Assembly: GCF_023634065.1 (NCBI RefSeq)
Contig: NZ_JALKCV010000017.1
Coordinates: 42,976 to 106,975, forward strand
Length of the DNA: 64,000 nt
Source: Microbulbifer litoralis
GTDB taxonomy: Bacteria > Pseudomonadota > Gammaproteobacteria > Pseudomonadales > Cellvibrionaceae
Direction: 5' to 3'
Position 1 is the stretch's first letter; each line of letters opens with the position of its first letter. A model generated the notes under the pieces. The model searched no databases and was not told the origin of the DNA. It saw only the letters and a list, made by a program, of their open reading frames with translations. The position numbers and the translations under genes are program-made. Below are positions 55,890 to 64,000 of the stretch, in pieces.

Positions 55890-56486
55890 ATGGGTATCTG
55901 TCTGGACGAGCTGCGACAGCTGGTCATTCGTCCGACCCTCAAGCATCTGCGCAACTGGTCGCCGGGAATGGAAAACCTGTTGCTGGGCACCGCCGCCCAG
56001 GAATCACAACTGGGGTTTCACCTGAAACAGGGGCGCCGCCACGGACTCGGCATCTACCAGATCCAGCCGCACACACACCGGGAGATCTGGGACGAATACC
56101 TGATCGACCACTCCGCCCTGGCCTCCAAGGTACGCGGCCTGGCCAGCCAGCGGGATTTCCTCGACCACCCCCACAGCGAACTGGCCACCAACCTGCGCTA
56201 CGCCACCGCCATCGCCTGGCTGATCTACCGCGCGGCACACGTCTACAAAGTGGACGAAGGGGATATTGCGGCCATGGCGCGGCTGTGGCACCAGCACTTC
56301 CACCACGGGCCGGCCGCGTCCGCGCGGGACTTCGAGTGTAGCTATGCGCGACTGATCAGCGCCGCCGATCCTACAGATTGCGCGCCTCGATATAGCGGGG
56401 AGGCTCATCAGCCGCGTCATCGGGGACCCAGGAGTGCACCTGGCGCTCGATTGAGCGGTCAACCTTCCCGCCAGCCTCTGGCGTAG
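55890..56486 (+). CDS. Uncharacterised protein with lysozyme/SLT-like motif, overlapping ttcA
   Basis: I do not recognise a named family for this 198-aa protein. It has no signal peptide or membrane helix. Residues 26-62 contain [16 protein letters not shown] and [16 protein letters not shown], which resemble the catalytic Glu and the GLMQI-like motif of lytic transglycosylase folds. Residues 70-160 are helical with many His and Trp. The last 39 residues are Arg/Pro/Ser-rich and are encoded antisense to the 3' end of ttcA: the genes overlap by 116 nt, tail to tail. The ATG at 55890 is the first plausible start. A phage-tail-like or cytoplasmic murein-related origin is possible. Confidence 0.7.
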   Translation: MGICLDELRQLVIRPTLKHLRNWSPGMENLLLGTAAQESQLGFHLKQGRRHGLGIYQIQPHTHREIWDEYLIDHSALASKVRGLASQRDFLDHPHSELATNLRYATAIAWLIYRAAHVYKVDEGDIAAMARLWHQHFHHGPAASARDFECSYARLISAADPTDCAPRYSGEAHQPRHRGPRSAPGARLSGQPSRQPLA

Positions 56487-57288
56487 AGCGGTCCAGCGCC
56501 AGGTTCTCGAAATCGTACAGGTCCCGGTCCGCCAGCTGCGACGGCGACACCCGGGTCAGTGAGGCGAAGATATTCTCGCTGCGCCCCGGGAACTTGCTGT
56601 CCCAGTCCCTCAACATCTGCTTGATCGCCTGGCGCTGCAGGTTCTCCTGGCTGCCGCACAGGTTGCAGGGAATGATCGGAAACTGCCTGATCTGGGCGAA
56701 CTGCTCGATATCCGTCTCGCGACAATAGGCCAGCGGGCGGATGACGATATTGCGGCCGTCGTCGGCACGCAGCTTGGGCGGCATCGCTTTCAGGCGGCCA
56801 CCGTAGAACATGTTCAGGAACAGCGTCTCGACGATATCGTCCTTGTGGTGCCCCAGCGCCACCTTGGTGGCACCGATCTCCTCGGCAAAACCGTATAGGG
56901 TGCCGCGGCGCAGCCGCGAGCAGAGACCGCAGGTGGTCTTGCCCTCCGGAATCACCTCCTTTACCACCGAATAGGTATCCTTCTCCACAATGTGGTACGG
57001 CACCCCCAGGGACTGCAGGTACTCCGGCAGCACATGCTCCGGGAAGCCCGGCTGCTTCTGGTCCATATTCACCGCCACCAGTTCGAAACGGACCGGCGCC
57101 GTCTTCTGCAGGTTCAGCAGAATATCCAGCATGGCGTAGGAATCCTTGCCGCCGGACAGACACACCATGATCCTGTCGCCCTCCTCGATCATATTGAAAT
57201 CGGCGATGGCGCGACCCACATTGCGGCGCAGGCGCTTCTGCAGCTTGTTGAATTCCAGCCGCTCGCGGCGGTTTTCCAGTTCGGACAT
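56371..57288 (-). CDS. ttcA: tRNA 2-thiocytidine(32) synthetase
   Basis: TtcA thiolates C32 in some tRNAs using a 4Fe-4S cluster. The product is 305 aa. The PP-loop SGGKDSY is at 45-51, and the cluster motif C120-x2-C123 ([10 protein letters not shown]) and the second Cys pair C208-x2-C211 (PCNLCG) are all present. The normal core is followed by a tail of about 30 residues. Its 3' end overlaps the opposing gene ending at 56486. It starts 18 nt from a heptamer array on the other side. Confidence 0.96.
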   Translation of the reverse strand: MSELENRRERLEFNKLQKRLRRNVGRAIADFNMIEEGDRIMVCLSGGKDSYAMLDILLNLQKTAPVRFELVAVNMDQKQPGFPEHVLPEYLQSLGVPYHIVEKDTYSVVKEVIPEGKTTCGLCSRLRRGTLYGFAEEIGATKVALGHHKDDIVETLFLNMFYGGRLKAMPPKLRADDGRNIVIRPLAYCRETDIEQFAQIRQFPIIPCNLCGSQENLQRQAIKQMLRDWDSKFPGRSENIFASLTRVSPSQLADRDLYDFENLALDRSTPEAGGKVDRSIERQVHSWVPDDAADEPPRYIEARNL

Positions 57289-57306
57289 GGTGGTTCTCTT
57301 ACAAAC

Positions 57307-57341
57307 GGGACTCGGGACTCGGGACTCGGGACTCGGGACTC
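57307..57341 (+). repeat. Tandem heptamer array (GGGACTC)x5
   Basis: Five perfect copies followed by GGGCCGAAAG and the TTAATGCGAAGG flank of palindromic copy 6. The array is in the ttcA-tesA gap, upstream of ttcA. Confidence 0.95.
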
Positions 57342-57362
57342 GGGCCGAAAGTTTAATGCGAA

Positions 57363-57474
57363 GGCCCTGGTACCGGGATTCGTTTGCGGGACTGTCTGCG
57401 AGAAGGACCTCGCAGACAAGCCCCCATAGATGGGTTCACGGCGTGTCCCGCAAACGAATCCCGGTACCAGGGCC
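57363..57474 (+). repeat. Long palindromic element, copy 6 (perfect)
   Basis: Arms 57363-57392 and 57445-57474 are perfect 30-bp reverse complements around a 52-nt loop. The core is GGATTCG. The loop holds a perfect inner hairpin GTCTGCGAG-AAGGAC-CTCGCAGAC, so the folded molecule would have a stem with a branched loop. It is flanked by ATGCGAAGG and GCCGCCACGGAGCTC. Confidence 0.97.
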
Positions 57475-57528
57475 GCCACGGAGCTCGAACACGGCCCCGC
57501 CAAAAACACGCGATTGTACGCATTTCGA

Positions 57529-58197
57529 TCACGGAGTACACGACTGCGCATCCGCCTCCTCACCCAACATCGCCTCCACACAGGGCCAGACATGCTCCAG
57601 CAGGGCCGGCTGGGCCTCGGCGGTGGGGTGGATACCGTCGGTCTGCATGGCGCCCTCCTCCAGCGCCACCGGCTCCAGGAAAAAGGGCAGGAACGGAATC
57701 CCCGCCGCCTCCGCCACCCGCGGGTAGACGGCCGCGAACGCCTCTGTATAGGCGCGACCGTAGTTCGGCGGCATACGCATGCCCAGCAGCAACACCTCGG
57801 CACCGGCCTTGTCGGCCAGTTTCACCATCTGCTGCAGATTGCGGGCGAGGGCCTGCGGCGGATAGCCGCGCAGGCCGTCGTTGCCACCCAGCTCCACGAT
57901 CAGCCAGCGCGGCTCGTGCTCCGACAACAGCCGCGGCAGCCGCGCCAGGCCGCCGGACGTGGTCTCACCGCTGACACTGGCATTCACCACCTCCACCGGG
58001 CTCTCCCGCGCCGCCAGCCGGTCGCGCAGCAACTGCACCCAGCCCCGGGCCTCATCGATACCGTAGGCCGCACTGATACTGTCCCCCAGCACCACCAGTT
58101 TGTCCGCCGCCGAGGCCTGGGCGGCTGCGAACGGGATCAACAGCAGCAGGCACAAGCCAAAATGCGCGGCCAGGCGCCGGAAAAAATCAGTCGTCAT
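57529..58197 (-). CDS. tesA: Arylesterase / thioesterase I (SGNH hydrolase)
   Basis: This periplasmic SGNH hydrolase of the TesA family hydrolyses esters and acyl-CoA/thioesters. The product is 222 aa with a signal peptide (1 to about 31, ending in AQASA). Block I is VLGDSISAAYGID (nucleophile Ser near 39), block III GGND near 107-110 and block V DGIHP with the catalytic Asp and His near 190-193. It is divergent from the ABC transporter genes at 58490, the conserved tesA/ybbA/ybbP arrangement. Confidence 0.94.
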   Translation of the reverse strand: MTTDFFRRLAAHFGLCLLLLIPFAAAQASAADKLVVLGDSISAAYGIDEARGWVQLLRDRLAARESPVEVVNASVSGETTSGGLARLPRLLSEHEPRWLIVELGGNDGLRGYPPQALARNLQQMVKLADKAGAEVLLLGMRMPPNYGRAYTEAFAAVYPRVAEAAGIPFLPFFLEPVALEEGAMQTDGIHPTAEAQPALLEHVWPCVEAMLGEEADAQSCTP

Positions 58198-58267
58198 GTC
58201 ATACTCTCCACTGCTTTTAACGTATCAATCTGCGGGACTCGAAAAGAATACCGCAGTCAGATGCAAA

Positions 58268-58429
58268 GGCGCTGCTGCCGGGGGAAGTTTGCGGGACCGT
58301 ATGAGACAGGGATGTCGATTACGAGCGTAGGGCCGGCCCCGCGAGCGAAGCGAGTGCTTTGGGTCCAGGGACGTATTCACTGGGGGGCGCCCAGCCCGTG
58401 TCCCGCAAACTTCCCCCGGCAGCAGGGCC
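58268..58429 (+). repeat. Long palindromic element, copy 7 (between divergent tesA and ABC genes)
   Basis: Arms 58268-58297 and 58400-58429 match at 29 of 30 positions. The core is GGGGAAG. The loop is 102 nt, like copy 5, and combines CGTATGAGACAGGGATGTCG with an extra segment containing CGCGAGCGAAGCGAG and ending TGGGGGGCGCCCAGCCCGT. It is the only copy in a divergent promoter region. Confidence 0.95.
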
Positions 58430-58489
58430 GCCACAACCCCCTCTTACAGGCAAGAGGGATGCGTAACCAGGCAGAACAAGGAATCCAGC

Positions 58490-59224
58490 ATGTCCGCCGT
58501 ACTCAGGGCCGAAAGTTTACACCTCCGCGTGGCCACCGGCGAGGGCCCGCTGACGCTGTTGAACAACATCTCCCTGCAACTCGCCCGCGGCGAGAGCCTC
58601 GCCATCACCGGCGCCTCCGGCTCCGGCAAGTCCACGCTGCTGGGCCTGCTGGCCGGGCTCGACGTGCCCAGCGAGGGCAGAATCTGGCTCGGCGGCGAGG
58701 AAATTACCGCCATGGACGAAGAACAGCGCGCCGCCCTGCGCGCCCGCTGTGTCGGCTTCGTCTTCCAGACCTTCCAGTTGCTGCCCGGCCTCACCGCGCG
58801 GGAAAACGTCATGCTACCCAGCGAACTGCGCGGCGAGCGCAGCGCCGCCAGGCGCGCCGGGGAGTTCCTGGCCCGCGTCGGCCTCGAGCACCGCCTGCAC
58901 CACTACCCGCGCCAGCTCTCCGGCGGCGAACAGCAGCGTGTCGCCCTCGCCCGCGCCTTCTGCAGCATTGCGGGCAGCAGCGACAGCGAAAACGACGGTA
59001 TCCTGTTCGCCGACGAACCCACCGGCAGCCTCGACGCCGGCAACGGCGAGAAAATCATCGACCTGCTGTTCCAGCTCAATGCCGAATCCGCCACCACCCT
59101 GGTGCTGGTCACCCACGAACAGCGCCTGGCCGAACGCTGCCAGTCCCACCTGCGCATGGCCGCCGGCGAAGTCGAAATTGCCGGCTCCGCCCCCGGCGAC
59201 AACCTCTCGGAGGTGTCCGCCTGA
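58490..59224 (+). CDS. ybbA: ABC transporter ATP-binding protein, YbbA type
   Basis: This MacB/LolD-like ATPase, paired with the FtsX-domain permease downstream, is 244 aa. Walker [10 protein letters not shown] is at 42-50, the signature [15 protein letters not shown] near 143-157 and Walker [11 protein letters not shown] near 173-182. A small insertion ([12 protein letters not shown]) precedes Walker B. It ends in a 1-nt overlap with the permease gene. Substrates of YbbAP exporters are not firmly established. Confidence 0.92.
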   Translation: MSAVLRAESLHLRVATGEGPLTLLNNISLQLARGESLAITGASGSGKSTLLGLLAGLDVPSEGRIWLGGEEITAMDEEQRAALRARCVGFVFQTFQLLPGLTARENVMLPSELRGERSAARRAGEFLARVGLEHRLHHYPRQLSGGEQQRVALARAFCSIAGSSDSENDGILFADEPTGSLDAGNGEKIIDLLFQLNAESATTLVLVTHEQRLAERCQSHLRMAAGEVEIAGSAPGDNLSEVSA

Positions 59225-61689
59225 TGCTGCCGCTCAAGCTACTCTTCCGGGACTGGCGCGGCGGCGAACTGGCGCTGATCGCCACAGCGCTGGTGCTGGC
59301 GGTCAGCTGCGTGACCGCCATCGCCCATTTCACCGACCGGCTGACCCGCGCCATGCACATCCAGTCGCAGACCTTCCTGGCCGCCGAGCGGGTGCTGCGC
59401 AGCAGTGAACCCGCAGACCCGGCCTGGCTCGAGGGCGCCCGCGAGCGCGGCCTGCAGCGGGCCCAGACCGTCAGCTTCGCCTCCATGCTGTCCGCTGGCG
59501 ACCAGTTCCAGTTCGCCGCCATCAAGGCCGTCAGCGGCAGCTACCCGCTGGTCGGCCAACTGGAAATGCGCCCCGCTGAGAATGCCCGCAGCCGCGTGGC
59601 CGACAGCGGACCGCCACCCGGCCAGGTGTGGCTGGAACCGCGCCTGCTGCCGCTGCTGAATCTCGAAATGGGTGACAACCTGCAGGTTGGCGACGCCGAG
59701 CTGACCGTCACCGGCCTGCTCGACCACGAACCCGACCGCAGCGACAACCTCTTCTCCATGGGCGCCCGGGTCATGATGAACCTGGAAGACCTGGCCGCCA
59801 CCAACACCGTGCAACCCGGCAGCCGCGTGCGCTACCGCTACCTGTTCGCCGGCGACGACGCGGCGCTGGAAGACTACTTCCAATGGCTGCAACCGCAGTT
59901 GACCGAACACCAGCGGGTGATCGACCTGCAGGAGGGCCAGCCGCGTGTGGCCGCGGCGCTGGGTCGCGCCGAGAGCTTCCTGTACCTGGCCGGCAGCCTC
60001 GCCGTACTGCTGGCCAGTGTCGCCGTGGGCCTCGCCGCGCGCCGCTACAGCCTGCGCCACACCAGCTACGTGGCGGTCATGAAAAGCCTCGGCGCCGGCC
60101 GCGGCAAGGTACTGCGCATCTACCTCGGCCAACTCGCCGGCCTGGTCCTGCTGGCCACGGTCGCCGGGCTGCTGATCGGCTCGCTGGTACAGGCCCAGGC
60201 CGTGTCGCTAATGGCGGATTTCTTCCCAGTGGAACCGCCGCCCAGCCACTGGCGGCCGCTGCTGGTGGGGCTGGTGACCGGCATCGCCTGCGCGTTGGGT
60301 TTCGCCCTGCCGCCACTGGCGCGCCTGGCCCGCACCGATCCCATGCAGACCCTGCGCCGCGACTGGAGCAACCCGGACCGGCGCGAGTGGCTGGGGCTGG
60401 TGCTGGGCCCGGCCTCGATGCTGCTGCTGATCTGGTGGCTGTCCGGCGATATCGCCATCACCCTGGCGCTGTTCGCCGGCATGGCGCTGCTGGTGGGCGG
60501 CGCCGCGCTGGTCAACCAGCTGCTGGTGCGCGGGCACCTCTCGACCCTCGGCGGCAGCTGGCGCATCGCACTGGGCAGCCTGCAGCGCCGCGCCGCCTTC
60601 AATACGCTGCTGATCGCCGCCTTCGGTACCGGCCTGCTGGCGATGCTGGCGCTGGTGTTCGCGCGCACCACGCTGGTCGAAGAGTGGCGCATGCAGCTGC
60701 CGGACAACGCCCCCAACCACTTCCTGTTCAATATCGCCCCGCACGATGTCGACGAGCTGGAAACCATGCTGGCCGAAAACAACATCACCAGTACCGAGCT
60801 CTACCCGATGGTGCGCGGCCGCCTGGTGGCCATCAACGGCGTGCCGGCGAAGGAATACAACAAAGAGCGCGGCGGCGATCGCGTCGGCGCCCTGAACCGC
60901 GAACTGAACCTGAGCTGGACCGAGAACCTGGCCCCGGACAACCGCATTCTCGAGGGCCAGTGGTGGGACGAGACAGACGAAGGCGTCTCGGTGGAAGTGG
61001 AACTGGCGGCGCGCCTGAACCTGGCGCTCGGCGACCAGTTGCGCTTCTCCATCGGCGGCCTGGAAGTGGAGGCGCCGGTGACCAGCCTGCGCTCGCTCGA
61101 CTGGAACAGCATGCGGCCGAACTTCTTCATGATTTTCGCCCCCGGCACGCTGCGGGACTTTCCGGCCACCTATATCACCAGTTTCCACCTGCCGGCGGAG
61201 AAAAAGCTGTTCGTCAACGAGCTGGTGCGCCAGTATCCCAGCGTCAGCCTGATCGAGCTGGACAAGATCATCGAGCGCATCCGCGACACCATCGGCCAGG
61301 TGTCGCTGGCGATCGAATCGGTCATGGCACTGATGCTGGTGGCCGGTGTGCTGGTGCTGATCGCCGGTGTGCGCGCCAGCATCGCCGAGCGATTGCAGGA
61401 GGCGGCGATTATCCGCACACTTGGCGGCCGCCGGCGCCTGCTGCTGAACAGCCTGCTGGTGGAATTCGGCCTGCTCGGCACCGCCGCCGGCCTGCTCGCC
61501 GCCGCCGGCGCCGAACTGACACTGGCGGTACTGTCGCAGCGGGTGTTCGAGCTGCCGTTTGCCTGGCACCCGCTGCTGTGGCTGCTGGGCCCGCTGGCCG
61601 GCGCGCTGCTGGTGGGCACCGCCGGCACCCTGGCCTGCCGCAGCTCGGTCAGCCAGCCGCCGTTGAAAGTGCTGCGCGAGCTGGCGTAA
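59224..61689 (+). CDS. ybbP: FtsX-domain ABC permease, YbbP type
   Basis: The 821-aa inner-membrane protein has two FtsX/MacB permease units. There is one helix near 15-37, a periplasmic domain (about 45-245), a cluster of three helices (about 255-370), a further pair (about 390-440), a second periplasmic domain (about 480-680) and a last cluster of three helices (about 695-815). It starts at ATG 59224, overlapping the ATPase stop. The frame is also open far upstream because of high GC, but that part is antisense to tesA. It probably works in envelope lipid or metabolite export with YbbA and TesA. Confidence 0.92.
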   Translation: MLPLKLLFRDWRGGELALIATALVLAVSCVTAIAHFTDRLTRAMHIQSQTFLAAERVLRSSEPADPAWLEGARERGLQRAQTVSFASMLSAGDQFQFAAIKAVSGSYPLVGQLEMRPAENARSRVADSGPPPGQVWLEPRLLPLLNLEMGDNLQVGDAELTVTGLLDHEPDRSDNLFSMGARVMMNLEDLAATNTVQPGSRVRYRYLFAGDDAALEDYFQWLQPQLTEHQRVIDLQEGQPRVAAALGRAESFLYLAGSLAVLLASVAVGLAARRYSLRHTSYVAVMKSLGAGRGKVLRIYLGQLAGLVLLATVAGLLIGSLVQAQAVSLMADFFPVEPPPSHWRPLLVGLVTGIACALGFALPPLARLARTDPMQTLRRDWSNPDRREWLGLVLGPASMLLLIWWLSGDIAITLALFAGMALLVGGAALVNQLLVRGHLSTLGGSWRIALGSLQRRAAFNTLLIAAFGTGLLAMLALVFARTTLVEEWRMQLPDNAPNHFLFNIAPHDVDELETMLAENNITSTELYPMVRGRLVAINGVPAKEYNKERGGDRVGALNRELNLSWTENLAPDNRILEGQWWDETDEGVSVEVELAARLNLALGDQLRFSIGGLEVEAPVTSLRSLDWNSMRPNFFMIFAPGTLRDFPATYITSFHLPAEKKLFVNELVRQYPSVSLIELDKIIERIRDTIGQVSLAIESVMALMLVAGVLVLIAGVRASIAERLQEAAIIRTLGGRRRLLLNSLLVEFGLLGTAAGLLAAAGAELTLAVLSQRVFELPFAWHPLLWLLGPLAGALLVGTAGTLACRSSVSQPPLKVLRELA

Positions 61690-61701
61690 AAATTTGATAC
61701 A

Positions 61702-61799
61702 TCGTCATTCCGGCGCGGGGCCTGTGCCGGACTCGATCCAGTACCGGACTCCAGTGCCACCGAGCCCCCCTGGACTCCGGCCTTCGCCGGAGTGACGAG
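61702..61799. repeat. REP-type inverted repeat (GTCATTCCGGCG family)
   Basis: TCGTCATTCCGGCG (61702-61715) and CCTTCGCCGGAGTGACGA (61782-61799) are outer complementary ends. CCGGACTCGATCC and CCGGACTCCAG lie between them. This type is common in proteobacterial genomes. Its right end supplies the sequence immediately before the bioA start codon. Confidence 0.8.
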
Positions 61800-61802
61800 A
61801 GA

Positions 61803-63086
61803 ATGAAAAAGAACACCTGTCTTATGGATCTGGATTTCGATCGCAACCACCTCTGGCACCCCTACTCCTCCCTGATCGACCCGCCGCCGGTGTACCCGGT
61901 GGAGCGCGCCGAGGGGGTGCGGATTTACCTGGAGGACGGCCGCGGCCTGATCGACGGCATGTCGTCCTGGTGGTGCGCGCTGCACGGCTACAATGTGCCG
62001 GAGCTGAACGCCGCCGCGCACCGGCAACTCGAAAAAATGTCCCACGTGATGTTCGGCGGCCTCACCCACGAGCCCGCGATCGAGCTGGGCAAACGGCTGG
62101 TGGAAATCACCCCGCAACCGCTGCAGCGGGTCTTCCTGGCCGACTCCGGTTCCGTGGCGATGGAAGTCGCGATCAAGATGGCGCTGCAGTACTGGCAGTC
62201 ACGGGGTCGCAGTGAGAAAAACAGACTGCTGGCGCTGCGCAACGGCTACCACGGCGATACCTTCGGCACCATGGCCACCTGCGATCCGGTCAACGGCATG
62301 CACCACCTGTTTGCCGGCCAGTTGACCCGGCATTTCTTTGCGCCGGCACCGGCGCCGAAATTCGACCAACCCTGCGGCGACGACGATATCGCCGAACTGC
62401 GCCAGCTGATCGAACAGCACCACGCGCAACTGGCGGCGGTGACACTGGAACCCATTGTGCAGGGCGCCGGCGGCATGCGCTTCTATTCGCCGGAGTATTT
62501 AAAGCGCGTGCGCGAACTCTGCGACGAATACGACCTGCTGCTGATCGCCGACGAGATCGCCACCGGCTTCGGCCGCAGCGGCAAACTGTTCGCCTGTGAA
62601 CACGCCGCTATCAGCCCGGATATCCTGGCGCTGGGCAAGGCGCTGACCGGCGGCACCATGACCCTGGCCGCAACGCTGTGCACCGACAGGGTCGCCGACG
62701 GTATCTGCCGCGGCGAGGCCGGCGTATTCATGCACGGCCCCACGTTTATGGGCAACCCGCTCGCCTGCGCCGTGTCCAATGCCAGCATCGACCTGCTGCT
62801 TTCCAGTCCCTGGCAGCAGCGGGTCGCCAGCATCGAACAGCAACTGCAGACCCAACTGGCGCCATTGCGGGAATCCGATGCGGTGGCCGACGTGCGCGCC
62901 CTCGGCGCCATCGGCGTGGTGGAGATGCGCGAACCGGTGGACATGATGCAGGTGCAGGAGGCACTGATCGATCGCGGCGTCTGGCTGCGCCCGTTCGGCA
63001 GGCTGGTCTACGCCATGCCGCCGTATGTGATCTCAGAGCGGGACCTGAGCCAGCTCACCGGCGCCATGGTGGAAGTGCTCGGGTAA
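61803..63086 (+). CDS. bioA: Adenosylmethionine-8-amino-7-oxononanoate aminotransferase
   Basis: BioA makes 7,8-diaminopelargonate in biotin synthesis using SAM as amino donor. This class III PLP aminotransferase is 427 aa. The PLP lysine is K279 in LALGKALTGG and the pyridine-N-binding D250 lies in IADEIATGFGR. MSSWWCALHGY near 53-63 is the BioA-specific substrate region. The start at 61803 follows GAGAGA, contributed by a REP element; MDLDF at 61824 is an alternative. Other bio genes and a BirA operator are not seen here. Confidence 0.95.
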   Translation: MKKNTCLMDLDFDRNHLWHPYSSLIDPPPVYPVERAEGVRIYLEDGRGLIDGMSSWWCALHGYNVPELNAAAHRQLEKMSHVMFGGLTHEPAIELGKRLVEITPQPLQRVFLADSGSVAMEVAIKMALQYWQSRGRSEKNRLLALRNGYHGDTFGTMATCDPVNGMHHLFAGQLTRHFFAPAPAPKFDQPCGDDDIAELRQLIEQHHAQLAAVTLEPIVQGAGGMRFYSPEYLKRVRELCDEYDLLLIADEIATGFGRSGKLFACEHAAISPDILALGKALTGGTMTLAATLCTDRVADGICRGEAGVFMHGPTFMGNPLACAVSNASIDLLLSSPWQQRVASIEQQLQTQLAPLRESDAVADVRALGAIGVVEMREPVDMMQVQEALIDRGVWLRPFGRLVYAMPPYVISERDLSQLTGAMVEVLG

Positions 63087-63157
63087 AAAAACCTGCCGGC
63101 AAAGTCGCCAAATCCATCCTATGCTTAGGATCAAACTGGCAACTTGCAGAGATTCCC

Positions 63158-63613
63158 ATGTATCGCTATATCCCCCTGATCGCAGTGCTGCTTCTCACCC
63201 TCGGCGGTTGCGGCCGCCAGAGCGACACCCACGATCCGGCCGGCGCCGATGGCTCCGCCGATGAAACCATCACCGAGACGATGGAGGAATCGGTCACACC
63301 GCCGGACCCCGACGAACCGGATACCACAATGGGCGGCCAGGACGACCAGATGGCCACGACACCGGAAGGCGACGAAAGCGAGGTGGTTGTCTGCAGTGAG
63401 GAGTGGTTCGGCTGGGTCAACGACCAGGTACTGGCCATGCACGACGGCGATATGGCCGATCTCTATCCCGGCGGCCTGCCGGAAGTGGGCAGTGAGGAGT
63501 GGTTCCTCGCCATCGACAAGCTCACCGGCGGCGATGGCGCCCACGGTCCCGATGGCGGCAGCGCCGAGTGGTGCGCGATGATACAGCAGCGCCTGCAGGA
63601 CACCTCTCCCTGA
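63158..63613 (+). CDS. Small putative lipoprotein, acidic
   Basis: The 151-aa protein is not recognised. Residues 1-18 form a lipoprotein signal with the lipobox LGGC, so the mature protein begins at C18. Residues 19-75 are a disordered Asp/Glu/Thr/Pro-rich linker. Residues 76-150 form a compact domain with two similar segments, CSEEWFGWVNDQV (about 79-91) and SEEWFLAIDKL (about 113-123), each starting SEEWF, plus cysteines near 79 and 139 that could bond. It follows bioA by 71 nt. A short internal duplication is likely. Confidence 0.75.
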   Translation: MYRYIPLIAVLLLTLGGCGRQSDTHDPAGADGSADETITETMEESVTPPDPDEPDTTMGGQDDQMATTPEGDESEVVVCSEEWFGWVNDQVLAMHDGDMADLYPGGLPEVGSEEWFLAIDKLTGGDGAHGPDGGSAEWCAMIQQRLQDTSP

Positions 63614-63683
63614 TCCACGCAGGCGACAAAACGGCGGCGGGCCCCAGGCCCCCGCCCTCTGGTGGGTAACCGAGGAGATACCG

Positions 63684-63950
63684 ATGCGCCTATTGAAGCA
63701 ACTACTGTTCGCCACACTGATCGCTGTCGCCGTGCAGCCCGCTGTCGCCGACGAAAAACCCCCGGCCGGCGCCATGGCACTGTCGACGCTGCTGACCAAA
63801 CTGGAACAGCTGGGTTATACCCCCATCACCGATGTCTCGCTCGACAACGGCCGCTGGGAAATCGAAGCCTACAAGGGCGCGGAGAAGCGGGACCTGGAAG
63901 TGGACCCCAACAGCGGCAAGGTACTGTCGGACAGGCCCGACAACGACTGA
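63684..63950 (+). CDS. Small periplasmic PepSY-like protein
   Basis: The 88-aa protein has a signal peptide (1-22, ending AVA-DE) and a single short domain: LSTLLTKLEQLGYTPITDVSLDNG, then WEIEAYKG and RDLEVDPNSGKVL. This fits the PepSY/YpeB fold, where the D-x-x-[ST]G-K ending is typical. Such proteins often modulate sensors or peptidases, but the role here is unknown. Seventy nt separate it from the lipoprotein gene and the two may be cotranscribed. Confidence 0.82.
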   Translation: MRLLKQLLFATLIAVAVQPAVADEKPPAGAMALSTLLTKLEQLGYTPITDVSLDNGRWEIEAYKGAEKRDLEVDPNSGKVLSDRPDND

Positions 63951-64000
63951 AGCGGACCCGGCCGCGCACCGGCGGCGCGGCCGGCGTTCGGCTTTGAACT

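Noticed and set aside
57430..59223. Nearly 1.8 kb of open frame upstream of and in frame with the ybbP-type gene
   Set aside because: It runs antisense through tesA, a palindromic repeat and, in another frame, the ATPase gene. GC-rich DNA lacks stop codons by chance. The ATG at 59224 with the 1-nt overlap is the real start.

Overview
The window is a GC-rich (about 60% or more) chromosomal segment from a gammaproteobacterium. Gene order and protein types fit the Cellvibrionales / Microbulbifer-Pseudomonas side of the class: yrbG-kdsD-kdsC-lptCAB-rpoN-hpf-ptsN-rapZ-ptsO, mreBCD-maf-rng-yhdP, gatCAB, hda-DUF2066-purMN, and an M2 peptidyl-dipeptidase. The genus is an inference; no rRNA is present. 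I saw no prophage, transposase, CRISPR array or tRNA.

Layout. 1-10.6 kb (+): LPS inner-core and transport genes (kdsD, kdsC, lptC, lptA, lptB), sigma-54 (rpoN), ribosome hibernation factor, nitrogen PTS (ptsN, rapZ, ptsO), mgtE and darP. 11-21.3 kb (-): an unknown membrane protein, yhdP, rng, maf, mreD, mreC, mreB. 21.6-26.3 kb (+): gatCAB, a small PA4642-type protein and cysZ. 26.8-29.3 kb (-): class I fumarase and a coiled-coil membrane protein. 29.6-32.2 kb (+): sodB and a DUF885 metallopeptidase. 32.3-35.3 kb (-): uspE-like, hda, DUF2066. 35.5-39.9 kb (+): purM, purN, DUF3108, a FadL porin. 40-45.2 kb (+): a nitrate-type ABC transporter operon with its own beta-barrel porin, preceded by a sigma-54-type promoter and a leader terminator. 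45.4-55.7 kb: M2 peptidase (-), SRP RNA (-), a QueD-like protein, ChrA, RsmE, alanine dehydrogenase with a divergent Lrp-type regulator, an Mpo1-like protein, a macrodomain protein and PutP. 55.9-64 kb: a lysozyme-fold-like protein, ttcA, tesA, a ybbAP-type ABC exporter, bioA, a lipoprotein and a PepSY-like protein.

The most unusual content is intergenic. There are seven copies of a roughly 110-160 bp long-palindrome element. Each has 30-bp arms that pair almost perfectly within a copy but differ between copies in a 7-bp core, so the arms covary, around a conserved 51-52 nt loop that is 102 nt in two copies. Conserved flanks surround them, and two sites carry the flanks without the palindrome. 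Some copies sit between mirrored terminator hairpins of convergent genes, and others are preceded by tandem GGGACTC heptamers. I did not recognise this family; it resembles ERIC/REP elements in general design only.

Functional links. RpoN, PtsN and PtsO are encoded here, and the nitrate uptake operon carries a GG-N10-GC promoter, so its nitrogen control probably runs through RpoN plus attenuation in the leader. The envelope theme is strong: LPS transport, YhdP, Mre cell-shape proteins, porins and lipoproteins.
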